Origin: Luscinia megarhynchos
Taxonomy: Eukaryota > Chordata > Aves > Passeriformes > Turdidae
Assembly: GCA_034336665.1 (NCBI GenBank)
Contig: JAPFBE010000002.1
Span: 36,993,406 to 37,057,405 of the forward strand
DNA length: 64,000 bases
Direction of reading: 5' to 3'
The position numbers were made by a program, and so were the translations under genes. Positions 1-11,849 of this stretch are shown piece after piece; position 1 is the first letter of the stretch; every line of letters begins with the position of its first letter. Under the pieces are notes generated by a model. That model did not search any database, was not told where the DNA came from, and was given only the letters and a program-made list of their open reading frames with translations.

Positions 1-3000
1 GAATTTAAACCTTAAAATTATGATCTGCAGGAAAACCCTTGCATCCTGCCAGGCTGTTCAAACTAGTTTCCAGTATTCATACTAAGCTCGTACCAGGTTG
101 GATATTTTGTTTGTTTGAATAAAAACTTGGGATTTATGCAAATATTCCTGAAATACAATGAACTTGTATCTTTTTAAACACGAGATTCAAAACTGCCTAC
201 CTGCCTACAAAATCATCATTGCTTCATCAGTTAAAATTACATCTCATATTGCTCTCATTTAATCAAAAGCCAGTCTTAAGTTAGTAGAAAGAAATGGCTT
301 ATTGGTATTAGCTAACACCAACATTAAATAAATAAAAACAAACTAATAACTCATTCAAAAATTAAGGCACGAGTGGAAAGGAAAAAAAAATTAATTGGAA
401 TAGACTCTTTTCTCAAAGAAACATTAAAAAAATACCATCAATTTTCAACAAGCATTGGCAGAGCACACATTTAGAAAATCACTTAAGATTTCACCATGGC
501 AAAAGCAAGATAGCGTCAATATTTTAGATTCTGTAACATCTGTTTACAGTCAAGAATTTTTTCTGAAGTGCTATAAATTGGCAATTGTTTATGTACAGTA
601 ATGGACTCAATTACTCCTACCCCAGATTATGCAATAAGCATATTCAGTAACTGAGATAATTAAGCAACACATATATACTCTGAGCTACAGCACAGCCTTG
701 CCAGCATTAATTCTGCCAAATCGGACGACATGCACACATTGCAATGTCATTTATTCGCACTTCATTTTTCAGTACTTCATCCTTCACTGTTTGCTTCTGT
801 AATGCTAATGTACCATTGCCTTGCAAATAATTAAAATTATGGTCTGACCACATGCAGTTTGAAGAAATTACTGTGTGACCTTCAACACTACACAGAAACA
901 TATACATGCTAGAAAACAAGGTTATGTAGCATTAGGGAAACCACTACACAAACATTATAAAATTCGATACACCGACCAAAATTTTAAGACACCTTTTGAT
1001 TGCAGAAATATGTGTTACAGCCTTATATTACAGAAATGTTTTGTTGGGTTTTTTTAAAGTGTCCCTCAAAGGCTCAGTTTAACCACCAAAATTTGTCTCC
1101 AGGCTTTAAATCTGTCAGAAATATTCTCCTAATAATTTTTCATTCTTTTTTTTTTTGTAGGTCAAACACTTAAGTTGCTGATAGTTGCCTTTGAAGGCCT
1201 AAACCTCCTTAAATTTACTAAATCCATGGCAGAACAAAAATGCTTCACATCACCAAACTCGCATTATCTAACATCTCTTAGAACTTACTAATTGGGAGAG
1301 ACTGAACGTCACTGCAGATTAATGCACCTCCTTTCAGTATGAGCACCTGAGTTGAATCTAATCTGCACAGAAGTGACTAAAAATCAATCTAACCTGACAG
1401 TGGTGAAATTATTATGTATAATTATATGCATTCTCAGATCTTTAGCTGGAGAAGACAAATTCCTTGAAACACTTCAAGAGAGAAATTTAAATATTTGTTA
1501 GGGGTTTTTCTGTTGTTTGTTTGTTTTTGTAGTTTCGTTGTTGCTGTTGTTGTTTTGGTTTTTTTTAAATAAAAAAACATGCAGAAAACATTTTCAATCA
1601 TAAAAGATAAAAGGTGATGAAGACAATATCTTCTGTTCATATCAGCCCTCAATATTTGCTACAGGAAACAACACATTCCCACGCCAGAAGTGTGCTGGAG
1701 GAAGGAAGGAATTGGGGGAAGGGAAAAACCTTGAAAAGTACTCAGATGCATAATTTTTAATTACCTGAAAATATCCATTACATTTTTAATGACAGGCTCT
1801 TTTCCATTAAAGGGGCAGAGATCTCAGCTTGCTCATATAATGACATAATCAGCAACATTTCTTGTTGGCAAAGTGCTGTATATATCCAACTAATACAGGC
1901 CAGTAAACTGAGCCTTTTTACCAAATCCAGAGCAACGGACATGACTAGTAGAGCACAACCCTGATTGAGGCTACTTTTTCCTCCCTCAGTTTGCTGAGTG
2001 ATATTCAACTACAAATTATAAAATATAAAAGACAATACACCTATTTTTGTCAATAATCTCAGCAGTAACACACCACCAAACAGTACTGAGAAAAAAATGT
2101 AGTTTGTTTCAATAGGCATGATTAGTACTGAAAAGATTTGAACTGTTTTGCAAAATTTTTATTGTACAACATGACATACTCAACCGCACTCAGCTAACAA
2201 CAATCTTCATCAAAATCTTTCTTCAAGCAGTAAAATGCATCCATTTATAATGCCAGTATTAAAAAAAAAAACAAGACATAAATGATTAAATCATTGTATT
2301 CTGCACATTAAAAAGCACAGAAAGGCCAGGTGTCAGAACTTGGAACGTGACAGTGTGACTAAGCCAACAAATTTGTATTTGGTGAAGAGAATAGTTTCTC
2401 ATGTCTAAGATAATCACATTGTTTGCTACTACTGTCTTAATTTTATTCCCAAATGCACATGGGCAGTGGAAATCCAGATGATACAACCTATCAGGATTTC
2501 TAGAAAGCTTAAGGAAGCTAAGGGCCTACCAAAAAATAATGAAGGCTCTTGCACAGATGAAGAATTTTTCAACAACAGAATGAAGTCATCTACAAGAGTT
2601 AGGGAAGTAACAGTTTTCACAGAAGTCTATCCTGGGACTCTTGCTGCTCATTGTATTTATAAGAAAGCCAGAAAAGGAGATGTATGTAGCAAGGTGGCAA
2701 AAGTTGCTGATGCTACTTTATTATTTAGGATGGTGAAGGTGAGGGCTTATAATGAAGAGCCACATACAGGCCTTATGTGACTTAGAAATCCAGCACAGGA
2801 AATTAGCTAAAGACAAATGTTTAAAGACACACAGGAGAATAAAGCTTTCCAAATTTCAAATATACAATGGGCTGACCAGTATCACTCAGGAAGAAATGCC
2901 TTGAGGTTGGACAGCACATTATGGAAACATAAACTCAGTGCTCAACAACATCACAAAAAGAAAAAACACCCACTTATTTGAAAAGGAATTGAGAATATGA

Positions 3001-3264
3001 CAAAGAACATCTCTTTGCTACATATACAGTGACTGCATCTTAACTTCTATATGACTTTTGTGCTCTCCATCTGAAAGGATATAGAGCTCAAAATGTTCCA
3101 GAGGGCAAGAAAGAAAACCCAAGTATCACCTACCATATAATAAATAGCCACGTCAGCTAGAACTTTTGAATCAAGACACAGAAATGTTTAAGAATTAATA
3201 AGGTAAAGGTTGATAAAATCTTTACCTGCAACAGAGCTAATAATGTCTGTCTAAAAGAATGAGA
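1..3264. other. Intergenic, no gene recognised
   Basis: The sequence is AT-rich and unique-looking, with many homopolymer A and T runs and a G/T-rich patch at about 1500-1575. The largest open frame, 104 codons at 2466-2780, resembles nothing I know. No GALNT1 or other neighbour exon was recognised. Part of 2.7-3.2 kb may be very old CR1 continuing into the next fragment. Confidence 0.6.
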
Positions 3265-3490
3265 GCCAAAGGAAGCTAAAAGGGAGTCAGGTTCAAAACC
3301 AAGAGAAAAGTTTTCACACAGGTGATGGAGCTGCAAGAACTTTGGGTTGTGGAATATCATGAACACCAAAAACTCAGACTTGATCAAGGGGCACCAGATA
3401 AATTCAGGGAATTGGAATCTAACAAAAGCTACTCAATACACAGAAACTCTCTACAGAAAAAGTATCATCCTGTGTAGCCACCCTGTTTGT
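3265..3490 (+). mobile_element. Old CR1-like LINE 3' fragment
   Basis: The order of short blocks (aaaaccaagagaaaag, then ttttcacaca, then gttgtggaat, then accaaaaactcagacttgat, then agataaattcaggg) follows the 3' part of ancient avian/reptilian CR1 copies, in which the reading frame ends and a short UTR follows. Divergence is high, and the assignment is by eye. Boundaries are rough. Confidence 0.35.
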
Positions 3491-3630
3491 ACAGTATTCC
3501 CTAGACATCTGCTTTCAGCTCCCACTGGGATGGTGCACTGGGTTAAACAGTCTGACCCCATTCAGCCAGCCTCACATTCTCACTGCTCTGTGAAAGCACA
3601 TGCCTTTAACGAATAACCATGGAACTGACA

Positions 3631-4660
3631 GAATCACAGAAAACAGAGCTGCAAAAATTCTTGAGAGGTCATCTAATCTACTCTCCTGTCTCTGGGTAGA
3701 ATCAGTTGTGCATGATCTTCTGTGGCAGATGTCTAACCTGTTTTTCAAAACCTTCAAAAGCAAGCTATTCTAGTGTGAAGTAGGCCTTTTCTGAAAAAAA
3801 GCTCTTTGTAATACAACCTGAATTTTCCTTGGTGCAAAGTTAATCTCTTTATTTCTTCATTGTTACAGAAACAGAGAGAGAGATGGTCCCTCCCCTGTTG
3901 CAGTGGCCTTTCATATCCTTGAACTTATCTACCAAAACTTAGAAAGCAAAACCAAGCCCTTATCATTGAAAAACAAGCATCGTTCCTTGCAAATACCAAA
4001 ATTTCCCCTACATATTCCCACTTGAGTGCATCACATAAAGTAACAAAACAGATTCTTCTAGAGGGACATTATTATTAAAAACAAAACAAACTCAAATAAA
4101 GCCCACAAACACACAGATCCAAAAACGTGTAAAGTCTGTTTAGCATATAAAGAATGGCCTAGAGGACATAATAAATTGAATTCACAACAGGCACAGAGAA
4201 CAGCTCTTCCTTTCCTGCAGGAATCTCCTCCAGTACCCTTCTCCTCCTTATCCTTATGTCACATAGATAACCCAAATTCTCAGACACTCTTCACAGACTG
4301 CACTCCCTAGAGCTCAGAGGATCCTCTTCTCTTCAAGACAGGAAAGATTTGGTGAGAGCTCAGCAGTGTAATGCCCAAAGCTAGACATGGCATTCAAATG
4401 GAGCCGAACTGAACCTCTGACAAGCGAAGGGAATACTGAGTGTGCCTTGCAGGCTTCCTGCTTGCGTGATGTGTGTGTTTCAGGGCACTGCAATCCCGCT
4501 GATTCACAGCCAGCTCATAAATCACCCAGGCTCTGCAATGCCTTCTACTGCAATTGTTATCCACTCATTTTTACCCCAGCCCATGATTTATGTAGTTCAA
4601 ATCAATTTCTTTTTTTTTTCTTTCACACAGAACAGTTTCTGCTAAAGAAGAGACATTCTT
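3631..4660 (-). mobile_element. Old CR1 LINE, 5'-truncated, minus strand
   Basis: The left end, gaatcacagaaa, is the reversed CR1 tail. It is followed by recognisable reverse-complement CR1 3' sequence: gaggtcatctaatctactct, the region around ctaacctgtttttcaaaacc, the segment tgcccaaagctagacatggc at 4372-4391, and further CR1-like blocks to about 4660. The copy is strongly diverged with many indels and no usable reading frame. Short open frames at 4387-4665 lie inside it and are not genes. Confidence 0.65.
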
Positions 4661-7600
4661 TTTAGGAATTTTAGCTTTGCACTGATACTCAGCAGTATCA
4701 ATTTGCTTCTTTTGGTCACTTCACATGAACTATAAGGATTTTTCAGGATCAAGAGGTGAGACTTAAAATCACTGTCTGTAGAAATATAAATGCAAATTTA
4801 TGCTTGTCTGTGCTGATTTATTTACATATACATATACTTAAAAAGACCAAAAACAAAAGAGAAGCTAGAAACATTTTCTCTAAATTTTAATCTTATGCTC
4901 CAACTAGGCTCCTCTTGAGTATCTGCACATTTAATTAGGGTTTTTTTGTCTATCCAATCATGTGGTTTGCACAGTAGCAACTCAGAGCAGACACTGGGTG
5001 CAGTCTTGACCAGTTCAGCACACACCATAGTAGCTAATCTAGCACTTGAAGTCCTAGCTAGCATTTAGGGAAAAAACAAGTGAAACTGACAAATAAACAC
5101 CAAAGTCAAGATGTCATCAAGCAGATATCAGACCTTCAACTTTTGAGTTTTCTTTTTGCATTGAGAATTAATAGGGAGAAAAGCAAGTAACACCCTCAGA
5201 TTGCCCACTAACAGTTAGAGACACTGTTGGCATTACCGACTTACTCAAATTTGTATCCCAATTGCAATAAAACTACTGCAGGCTTAATGTACAGAGAAAT
5301 CCAAAGTTACTACAGAATTACAACTGCTATAGCACCAGAAGACTTGTTGTAACAAGCAGAGATGCATAAGCTAATCCCTCTGAGCAATTTATTCAGTGAC
5401 TTCAACTCCTGTTCTGGTAATGAAGTCAAAGAGACATTTTTATTTCTGTGAATTTATTCCTTAGAATTATTAATAAATTAATTATATAATCATGCTCAGG
5501 CTCCAGATTGCTTGCAAACTAATAGCCATCCCACCAAGATTTTATGTTCATAAATCAGGTTACTTATTCAGCTAATATACATATTTTTCAGTCTACAAAC
5601 CTACAGCATATTCAAGGTACTTACTACATTAAAGATTATGCAAATGAGTATCATGACATTTTTATCTATCTTTCTCAGCTGAGCATTTCGGAAATCAAGA
5701 ACCTGTTCACATGAATAACTGCAGAAAACATTCATCAGACTCTGAATGCAAACTAAATAGGGAAATTCTTAAACCAATTTTCACTTTCAAAAAGATAAGA
5801 TTAAATTTAATATGATAAAATAGTTCATAAATCCTTTGAGACAGTACCTAAATATACAAAATATTGCATGATAATTAATTATGTGGACAGGATTCCATTA
5901 ACTTGCACAATGGTCAGTTTCTTCCTTCCATTCTGTATGGAAACAGAATCATGTTTAAAATTAAAGTCAAATACTACATGCAATTTTTTTTCCCTAGCAT
6001 AAATCTCTATTTTACCATAGTGAAATCTGTATTTAACAAAATCTTTTGGGTTGGATTTCCTTGCTTCACAGTATTTTGGTAAAACCTGCCAGGCATACCA
6101 TGAATACAATTTTTAGTCAGTAGTCCACACTTCAAATAACAGCATTGATAAGTAGCCGGTGTGATACCAACATGAATTCACTTAAGTTAGTAGCAAAAAA
6201 TCAAGTACAACTAAACTGCAAACAGACAGCACTTTGACTTTTACCACTCATTTCTGATGTGTCAAATTTGTCACATTTTAAAATAAACTTTGAGGAGAGG
6301 CTACTAGGAAAATGACAAAAGGCATTTCTAAAGACTCTGCTTCTCTTTTTGTGTTACTAAGAATATAGAAACGGCTTCAGGAAGATTGCATTGTATGTTA
6401 GCTATTTGATGTGTGCAGCAAAAAGGCCTTTAATATTACCAAAGTAGTCTCCATAATCCACAGTTCAAATACCTATTTTAAAGGCATTTGGCATTATATT
6501 TAAACAAAGCTAGTGCAGTGCCTGCAGCTGCAAATTGCAGGGAACAAATGCAAATCACAAGAGTTCACACTGCAGGCTCTGAAAAGTCATCAAAGCCTCC
6601 AAGTACTTTTAAAGAATAAGGTAAAAAACACTACCAAGACCCCACAAGCTACCCTGCAGGAAACCATTGCTATTTACCTGACAGAGTAGCAAATATAAAA
6701 ATGTCAATCCTTCCTTTTTCCAGAGCCTCTATCAAAATTCAAATGACACCTAGGAGACATATACACAGCTGAAATGGGAAAAAAAAAAACTGTTGTTGCT
6801 TTCATTTTTAATACAACTTGAGTCTTTTGAAGAGTCAAAATCCTACAAATTATAGCACAAACTGCACCTGTGCAACACTGCTAAAAATGGCTAAATCAAC
6901 AGAAAACTAGTCTGGGCATATTGGCTACTGTCGCTAGGAAATTGTAATAGTACAAATCACTATGTAACCATCACTAGGAGCTACTGCTTAACTGCCATAG
7001 CTTCCTATCTTCATTTCAACCCACCTTCCAGTAAAAGATTATCTCCAGTTCGTAGGTACAAAAACACCTCTCAAAAACCAGAGAGAGGTTATGTAAGAAT
7101 TCTAAATTCTTCATTCTAATTCAGTGATATACAGAGGGATTATACATATTCTCTTGCATCATTTTAGCTACTCGATAATCTTACAAACAGCAATATAGCC
7201 AATTAGTAAAGCCACAATTTCATTTTTAATCCACTCATTTTTCTGAGCAGAAGTAAGAATAATAGGAATACTGAAAGCCAAACAGCCAGGAAGGATGTAA
7301 GTTGGGTACTGAGACAGACGTGAGTTCAAAGCTTGAAATAAAATAAATACACAGTTCCAGATACTAGCCTTTTCCTTTTCATGGAGCAGAACACCCATGC
7401 ATTTGGACTGAAAGCATCCAGCACATTTCCTCCCAGGCAGCCTGAATGTGTCAGTCAGGAGGCCTCCCACCACAAGCAGCCACTCCACTGGGCCAGCTCA
7501 CCGGCAGGAAGAGCTGGCACAGCTCTCCACTTGCTGGGAAGCTGTGCTTGGGGCTGGGGCAGGGAGCAGCTCTGACTCACACAGCTCCTGGGGACCTTGC

Positions 7601-8353
7601 TCTCTCCACTCTGCTTATCCTAACGCATGCTAAATATATTTCTGCTGGCTTTCCAAACATTTCTTTTTTCTCCCACCACTTTCTTCCTCCATGAAAAAAA
7701 TTGAATCTTAAATCATGAGGCACCCACCACACTTTACATGCCTCAAAAAGCTTCACACTACACTAATCCCCTGTGCCCAGCCAAAAGGTAAAAAAACTTG
7801 AAAATCCAAACCAAACAAACCTCACCTCACAAAGCTGGGATAGGGGCCTGAGATCTTCTTCCCTGATTCAGGAGATACCTGCATTTTGCCACAAATATTA
7901 CTAAAAAAAGTACCAGGAGCCTTTCCAGCTCCCTAAGACTTTTACAAACAGGGAGGCTGGTGACTGCTTACATTAAAAAGCATGCAGAGTTGTTGCTGAG
8001 CTGGAATAGCATATAAATGAGCAAGGTAGCATATAAAACTACACCTTGCAGCACCAGTAAGGGAAAGGTTTTCAACTGAAGCCAGGCTCAAAAGTAACAG
8101 CAGGAAGAGCCTTGTTGCACTTAGCCAGGTTAGGAATTGCAATTTGCACTTGTTCAAATGAGCCCTTGTCTGTATCCCAAAGTGAATGCTTATTTGTGTA
8201 ACAGGAACCCAGCAAGATATATATGACATTTATTCAGCAGAAGAACACCTCTTCATTTTCAGCAGGGCTGAACAGCCACTCAGAGAAGCGGGGACAACAT
8301 ACCATGCAACTCCATAGCCCTTCTCTCATCCCTAATTCTATTACTCACCCCCT
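4661..8353. other. Intergenic, no gene recognised
   Basis: The sequence is AT-rich, with one GC-richer patch at about 7.42-7.60 kb where short open frames overlap in several frames. No repeats or exons were identified by eye. Confidence 0.6.
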
Positions 8354-9332
8354 AGCAGATCCCAGAGGGTCATAATCAGTGGCACAGGGTCCAGTTGAAG
8401 GCCTGTCACTTGTGGTATCCCCCAGGGTTAAATACTGAGCCCAGTATTGTTTAACTTGTTCATCAGTGACTCAGATGAAGGGGCAGAGGCCTCCTCAGCA
8501 AGTTCCTTGGTGACACAAAGTGGGTGATACCCCAGAGGGCTCTGCAGCCCTTCAGAGGGGCCTCGACAGGGTGGAGAGATGGGCAGAGAGGAACCTCCTG
8601 AAATTCAACAAAGACAAGTGCAGGGTCCTGCAGCTGGGGAAGAATAACTCCAGGCACCAGCACAGGCAGGGGGCTGAGCTGCTGGAAATCAGTTCTATGG
8701 AGGAGGACCTGGGGGTCTGGCAGACAACAAGCTGACCATGAGTGAGCTCTGCATGAGCCATGGCCTAGAAGGCCAATAAGATCCTGAGGAGCATTAGGAA
8801 GAGCATTACCAGCAGGTCAAGGGATCCTGCCCTTCTACTCAGCCCTATGAAGGCTGCCTCTGAATTGCTGTCCAATTCTTGGCTCCTCAGCACAAGAGAA
8901 ACATGGAGCTCCTGGAGCAGGTGAACATCTTTCTTATGAGGAAAGGCTGAGAGAACTTGGCCTGTCCAGCCTTGAGAAGAGACAGCTGAGAGGGGACCTC
9001 ATCAATGTTTGTCAGTATCTGAAGGGAGGGTGCCAAGAAGATGGATCCAGGCTCTGCTCAGTGGTGCTGAGCAATAGATAAAAGGTAACAGTGAGAAACT
9101 GATGCACAGGAAGTTCCACGTGAATATGAGGATAAACTGCTTTACTGTGCAGGTGCCTGAGCACTGGAACAGGGTGCCCAGAGAGGGTGTGGGGTCTCCC
9201 TCCCTGGAGATACTCAAGAACTGTCTGGACAGAGTCCTGTGCCATATTTCTGGGATGACCTTGCTCAAGCAGGGAGGTTGGACCAGATGACCCACTAGGG
9301 TCCTTCAGCCTGACCCATTCTGTGATTCTGTA
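8354..9332 (+). mobile_element. CR1 LINE, 5'-truncated copy of about 1 kb
   Basis: It begins with gcagatcccagagggtcata, part of the CR1 reverse-transcriptase region. Translation gives broken but recognisable RT C-terminal sequence (a PQG-like turn, SPVLFNLF, then WAERNLLKFNKDKCRVLQLG at about 8580-8640). It continues through the CR1 3' UTR and ends at ttctgtgattctgta, the CR1 tail. In-frame stops and frameshifts show that it is dead. The open frames at 8463-8761 and 9002-9389 are parts of it or its antisense. It is less diverged than the copy at 3.6-4.7 kb. Confidence 0.92.
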
Positions 9333-10710
9333 AAGCATTTGGTACAGTGTAAAATTCTGTGCAAAATACTGCAATGTTGCAATGCACATGGGCCTTGGGA
9401 TTTTTTAGTAAACCAATTGATAAAAATGGGTACAGATAAGAAAATGCCTGGCTAAGCACTTTTTAAAAACTTTCACTGAAGCAGCATGTTAAATCTCTGC
9501 ATGATTCACTTGCATTAAAGATGCTCCCCTCAGTAAAACAACCGGTGATAAGGTATGCTTCCTATTTAATTGGGCATGCCTGGGAGCTGAGCACACAGCA
9601 TGTGCGTGGGAAAGGGATGGGACCCAGCCCTGGGAACAAGAAAAGGCTGACTAAGACAAGATCAACGTTTTGAGCACACAGCAAAGCAGATCTGGCTTTA
9701 TCAAGGGACACAACTCCTCTATGATTCCCTGTGCCCCTGCTAATTCCACACTCAGGTCACCATTTTGAGCATGCTGTCAATTGAAGCGAGAAAAAATGCA
9801 AACTGCAGAGCACGCACAAGCCTGAAACACTCACTGAGGGCAAATGCAATCCAGTTTACCAGTTGGCTTTGTGGTACTGCTGGCAGCCTGTGTGCTCAGA
9901 CAGAAAGACAGCCGCTATAGTTAGGAAGGAGAATATGGGACTTGGATGTTTGTACAAGGCCCTACTTATGCCCCTGGAAAGCAAATCTTGTCCTGCTTTT
10001 CTGCTACATACACAGGTGCCTGGAACACAGCCTGGAAGTCCAGGCTTTTGTCTTCAACTCTCTTTCAGGCCACCTTCAAAGTTTTTGTTCTACACAGCAC
10101 TGCCTGGCACCCCTACTGTGCCCAAGCTCAGTCCTCATTACAGCACTGTCTACAAACGTGACCTAATTTTTATGCCTGAATATCAACTTCTTGGACCTCT
10201 GCCTCCCCACAAGGCATGTGATGGGACAGGATTGCATGCAGCTGCAGCTGGAAACCTAGCAGACTGGCATTGCACAGAAGCAGCTCAAAAAGGCATGGCA
10301 ATAAGTTGACCAGCATGTAGAATGCAGGTGCATGCAAGCACAAAGCTCAGGTTTCTCAGTCGTTAAGCAGTTTAAGAGCTGAGCAACATCACCTCATCAC
10401 CAACCACTTCTCTGGGGCATGGTGTGAAACAGCACAGACAGTAAGAGGACTGTGAAAACTCTTTAAAGCACAGTCCAAATCCCCTCAAATCTACTCTGTT
10501 TATCCAGTGCAAAATTATTCCAGATCCCAAAAGGAGGAAAAACCACGGGACCAGGCCACTAGCAATGCCAAAACACTGTAGAAGCAACCAAATCTTTAGA
10601 AGTACGAACTACCCACACAGGCAATCAGTATCAGCCAGCTGTTGTTATAGTCTGGAAATTTTTAATGTTAACTGTTAATAACTTGCATTTTGAAAGGTTA
10701 CACAGTTGGA
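9333..10710. other. Intergenic between two CR1 fragments
   Basis: No gene was recognised. A 148-codon open frame at 9863-10309 has no family resemblance that I can see, and two other frames are open over the same stretch, so it is probably chance. Confidence 0.6.
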
Positions 10711-10980
10711 ATCATAGAATTTTCAAGGCTGGAAGACATCTTTAATATCATTAAGTCCCACTGTCAACCAGGCACCATCTTTGTAACTTCTAACCACATC
10801 ACCCAGTGCCAGATCCAAGCACTTCTTAAAATACCTCCAGGGATGGTGACTCCACTACCTCCCCGAGAAGCCTATTCCAATGCCTGACCACCAAAACAGT
10901 AAATTTTTTCCTTCTAATAGCTAATCTTAATCTTCCCTGTCTCATCTGAAGGCCACTTCATCTGGTCCTCTCTCTGCAGC
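10711..10980 (-). mobile_element. CR1 LINE 3' fragment, minus strand
   Basis: The reversed tail atcatagaattttcaaggct starts the element. CR1 UTR blocks follow, such as tacctccagggatggtgact and attccaatgcctgaccacc, ending at about ggccacttcatctggtcctc. It is 5'-truncated to about 270 bases and lies 170 bases before the INO80C CpG island, so it marks the upstream edge of the promoter region. Confidence 0.9.
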
Positions 10981-11339
10981 CACGGCGGAACAGACAGACC
11001 CCACCTCACTACAGGCTCCTTTCAGCTCAGCGTGGCCGATCACACTGAGCGCTGGTTCAGCTTGTCAGAGCTCACCATCTCAGAGCAAGGGAGCAGCTAA
11101 AACCCTCCGCAGATTTCATCGAGGCACTGGGGAAAAAACGGACCCATCTGAGACTCGCCCACCATTCTCATCGCACGAGGGCCTGTCACACAAGCTTTAC
11201 CTCGCCGGCACAGCGCAGTGTTTGCACGGAGCACACCGGGCCCGGGACAGGGCCCCGCGTCCCAAACTGCAGCCCGCCTTCAGCCGCTGCCACAGCTTTT
11301 CACTGCGCACCTCCCCAGCCACTGCAAAGGCCTCTGTGC

Positions 11340-11352
11340 TATAAATGACTCA
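11340..11352 (+). promoter_or_regulatory. TATA-like box next to an AP-1 site
   Basis: TATAAAT (11340-11346) runs into TGACTCA (11346-11352), a perfect AP-1 element. They lie about 375 bases before the INO80C ATG at the upstream edge of the island. Use as a promoter is inferred and weak. Confidence 0.3.
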
Positions 11353-11653
11353 GATCCAGCGCCTTTCCAGGCCCGCTCACCCTCTACGGTGTGAAACCCC
11401 AGACCTCGACACACTTTGCTACCCTCCCACGCACACGGGCTACCCCGGGGCCGACGCTGCCACCGCAGCCAGGTTTCTAGAAAGGGGCCCACGACACCGC
11501 AGGGCAAGGAGGCGGCAGAGCTGCTTCCTCCGAGTCTCGCCCCGGGGGCGGCCGCCCCGAGCTCGAAGCCTCACAAGCGCCGGGCAAGCCCCGCTCGCCC
11601 TCAGCGTCCCCGACCAGGCCCGGCCGCGGGTGGCGGAGCCGCGCCGCCGCCAC

Positions 11654-11665
11654 TGCGCATGCGCG
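11654..11665. promoter_or_regulatory. NRF1-type site upstream of the INO80C ATG
   Basis: TGCGCATGCGCG matches the NRF1 consensus YGCGCAYGCGCR at every position. It lies 56 bases before the start codon, typical of CpG-island housekeeping promoters. It also contains an out-of-frame ATG at 11659. Confidence 0.65.
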
Positions 11666-11720
11666 GCCTCGGCGGCCGGGGACGGGGAGCGCTGCCGGCC
11701 CGAGCGCGGAGCGGGGCGGC

Positions 11721-11849
11721 ATGGCCAGCCTGGTCCCCGCCGCCGCCTCCTCTCCCGCCGGCGCCGCGGCCCGCGGCAAGAAGCGCCCGGCGAGCCCGGG
11801 CACCGGCCCCGCCAAGAAAAAGAAGGCGACAGCGCCTGGCGGCTCGCAG
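11721..11849 (+). CDS. INO80C: INO80C coding exon 1
   Basis: This exon encodes residues 1-43 and is very GC-rich. The ATG at 11721 has G at -3 and G at +4, a good Kozak context, and is the first ATG in this frame that leads into the conserved protein. The product is Ala/Pro/Ser-rich, then basic: Lys20-Lys21-Arg22 and Lys32-Lys35 with a 9-residue spacer, which resembles a bipartite nuclear localisation signal. The exon ends CAG|gtaatg in phase 0. A second possible donor lies 6 bases on (ATG|gtgaga, exon end 11855), also in frame, which would add Val-Met. This N-terminus is the least conserved part of the family, so the start is supported by context rather than by alignment. Confidence 0.88.

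Noticed and set aside
2466..2780. 104-codon open frame as a gene
   Set aside because: No family resemblance, and it lies next to an old CR1 fragment in AT-rich DNA. It could be decayed repeat, but this cannot be shown by eye.
8463..9389. Several open frames of 60-125 codons
   Set aside because: All fall inside the CR1 copy or its antisense, which has in-frame stops in the RT region.
9863..10309. 148-codon open frame as a gene
   Set aside because: No domain, no splice structure, and two other frames are open over the same bases.
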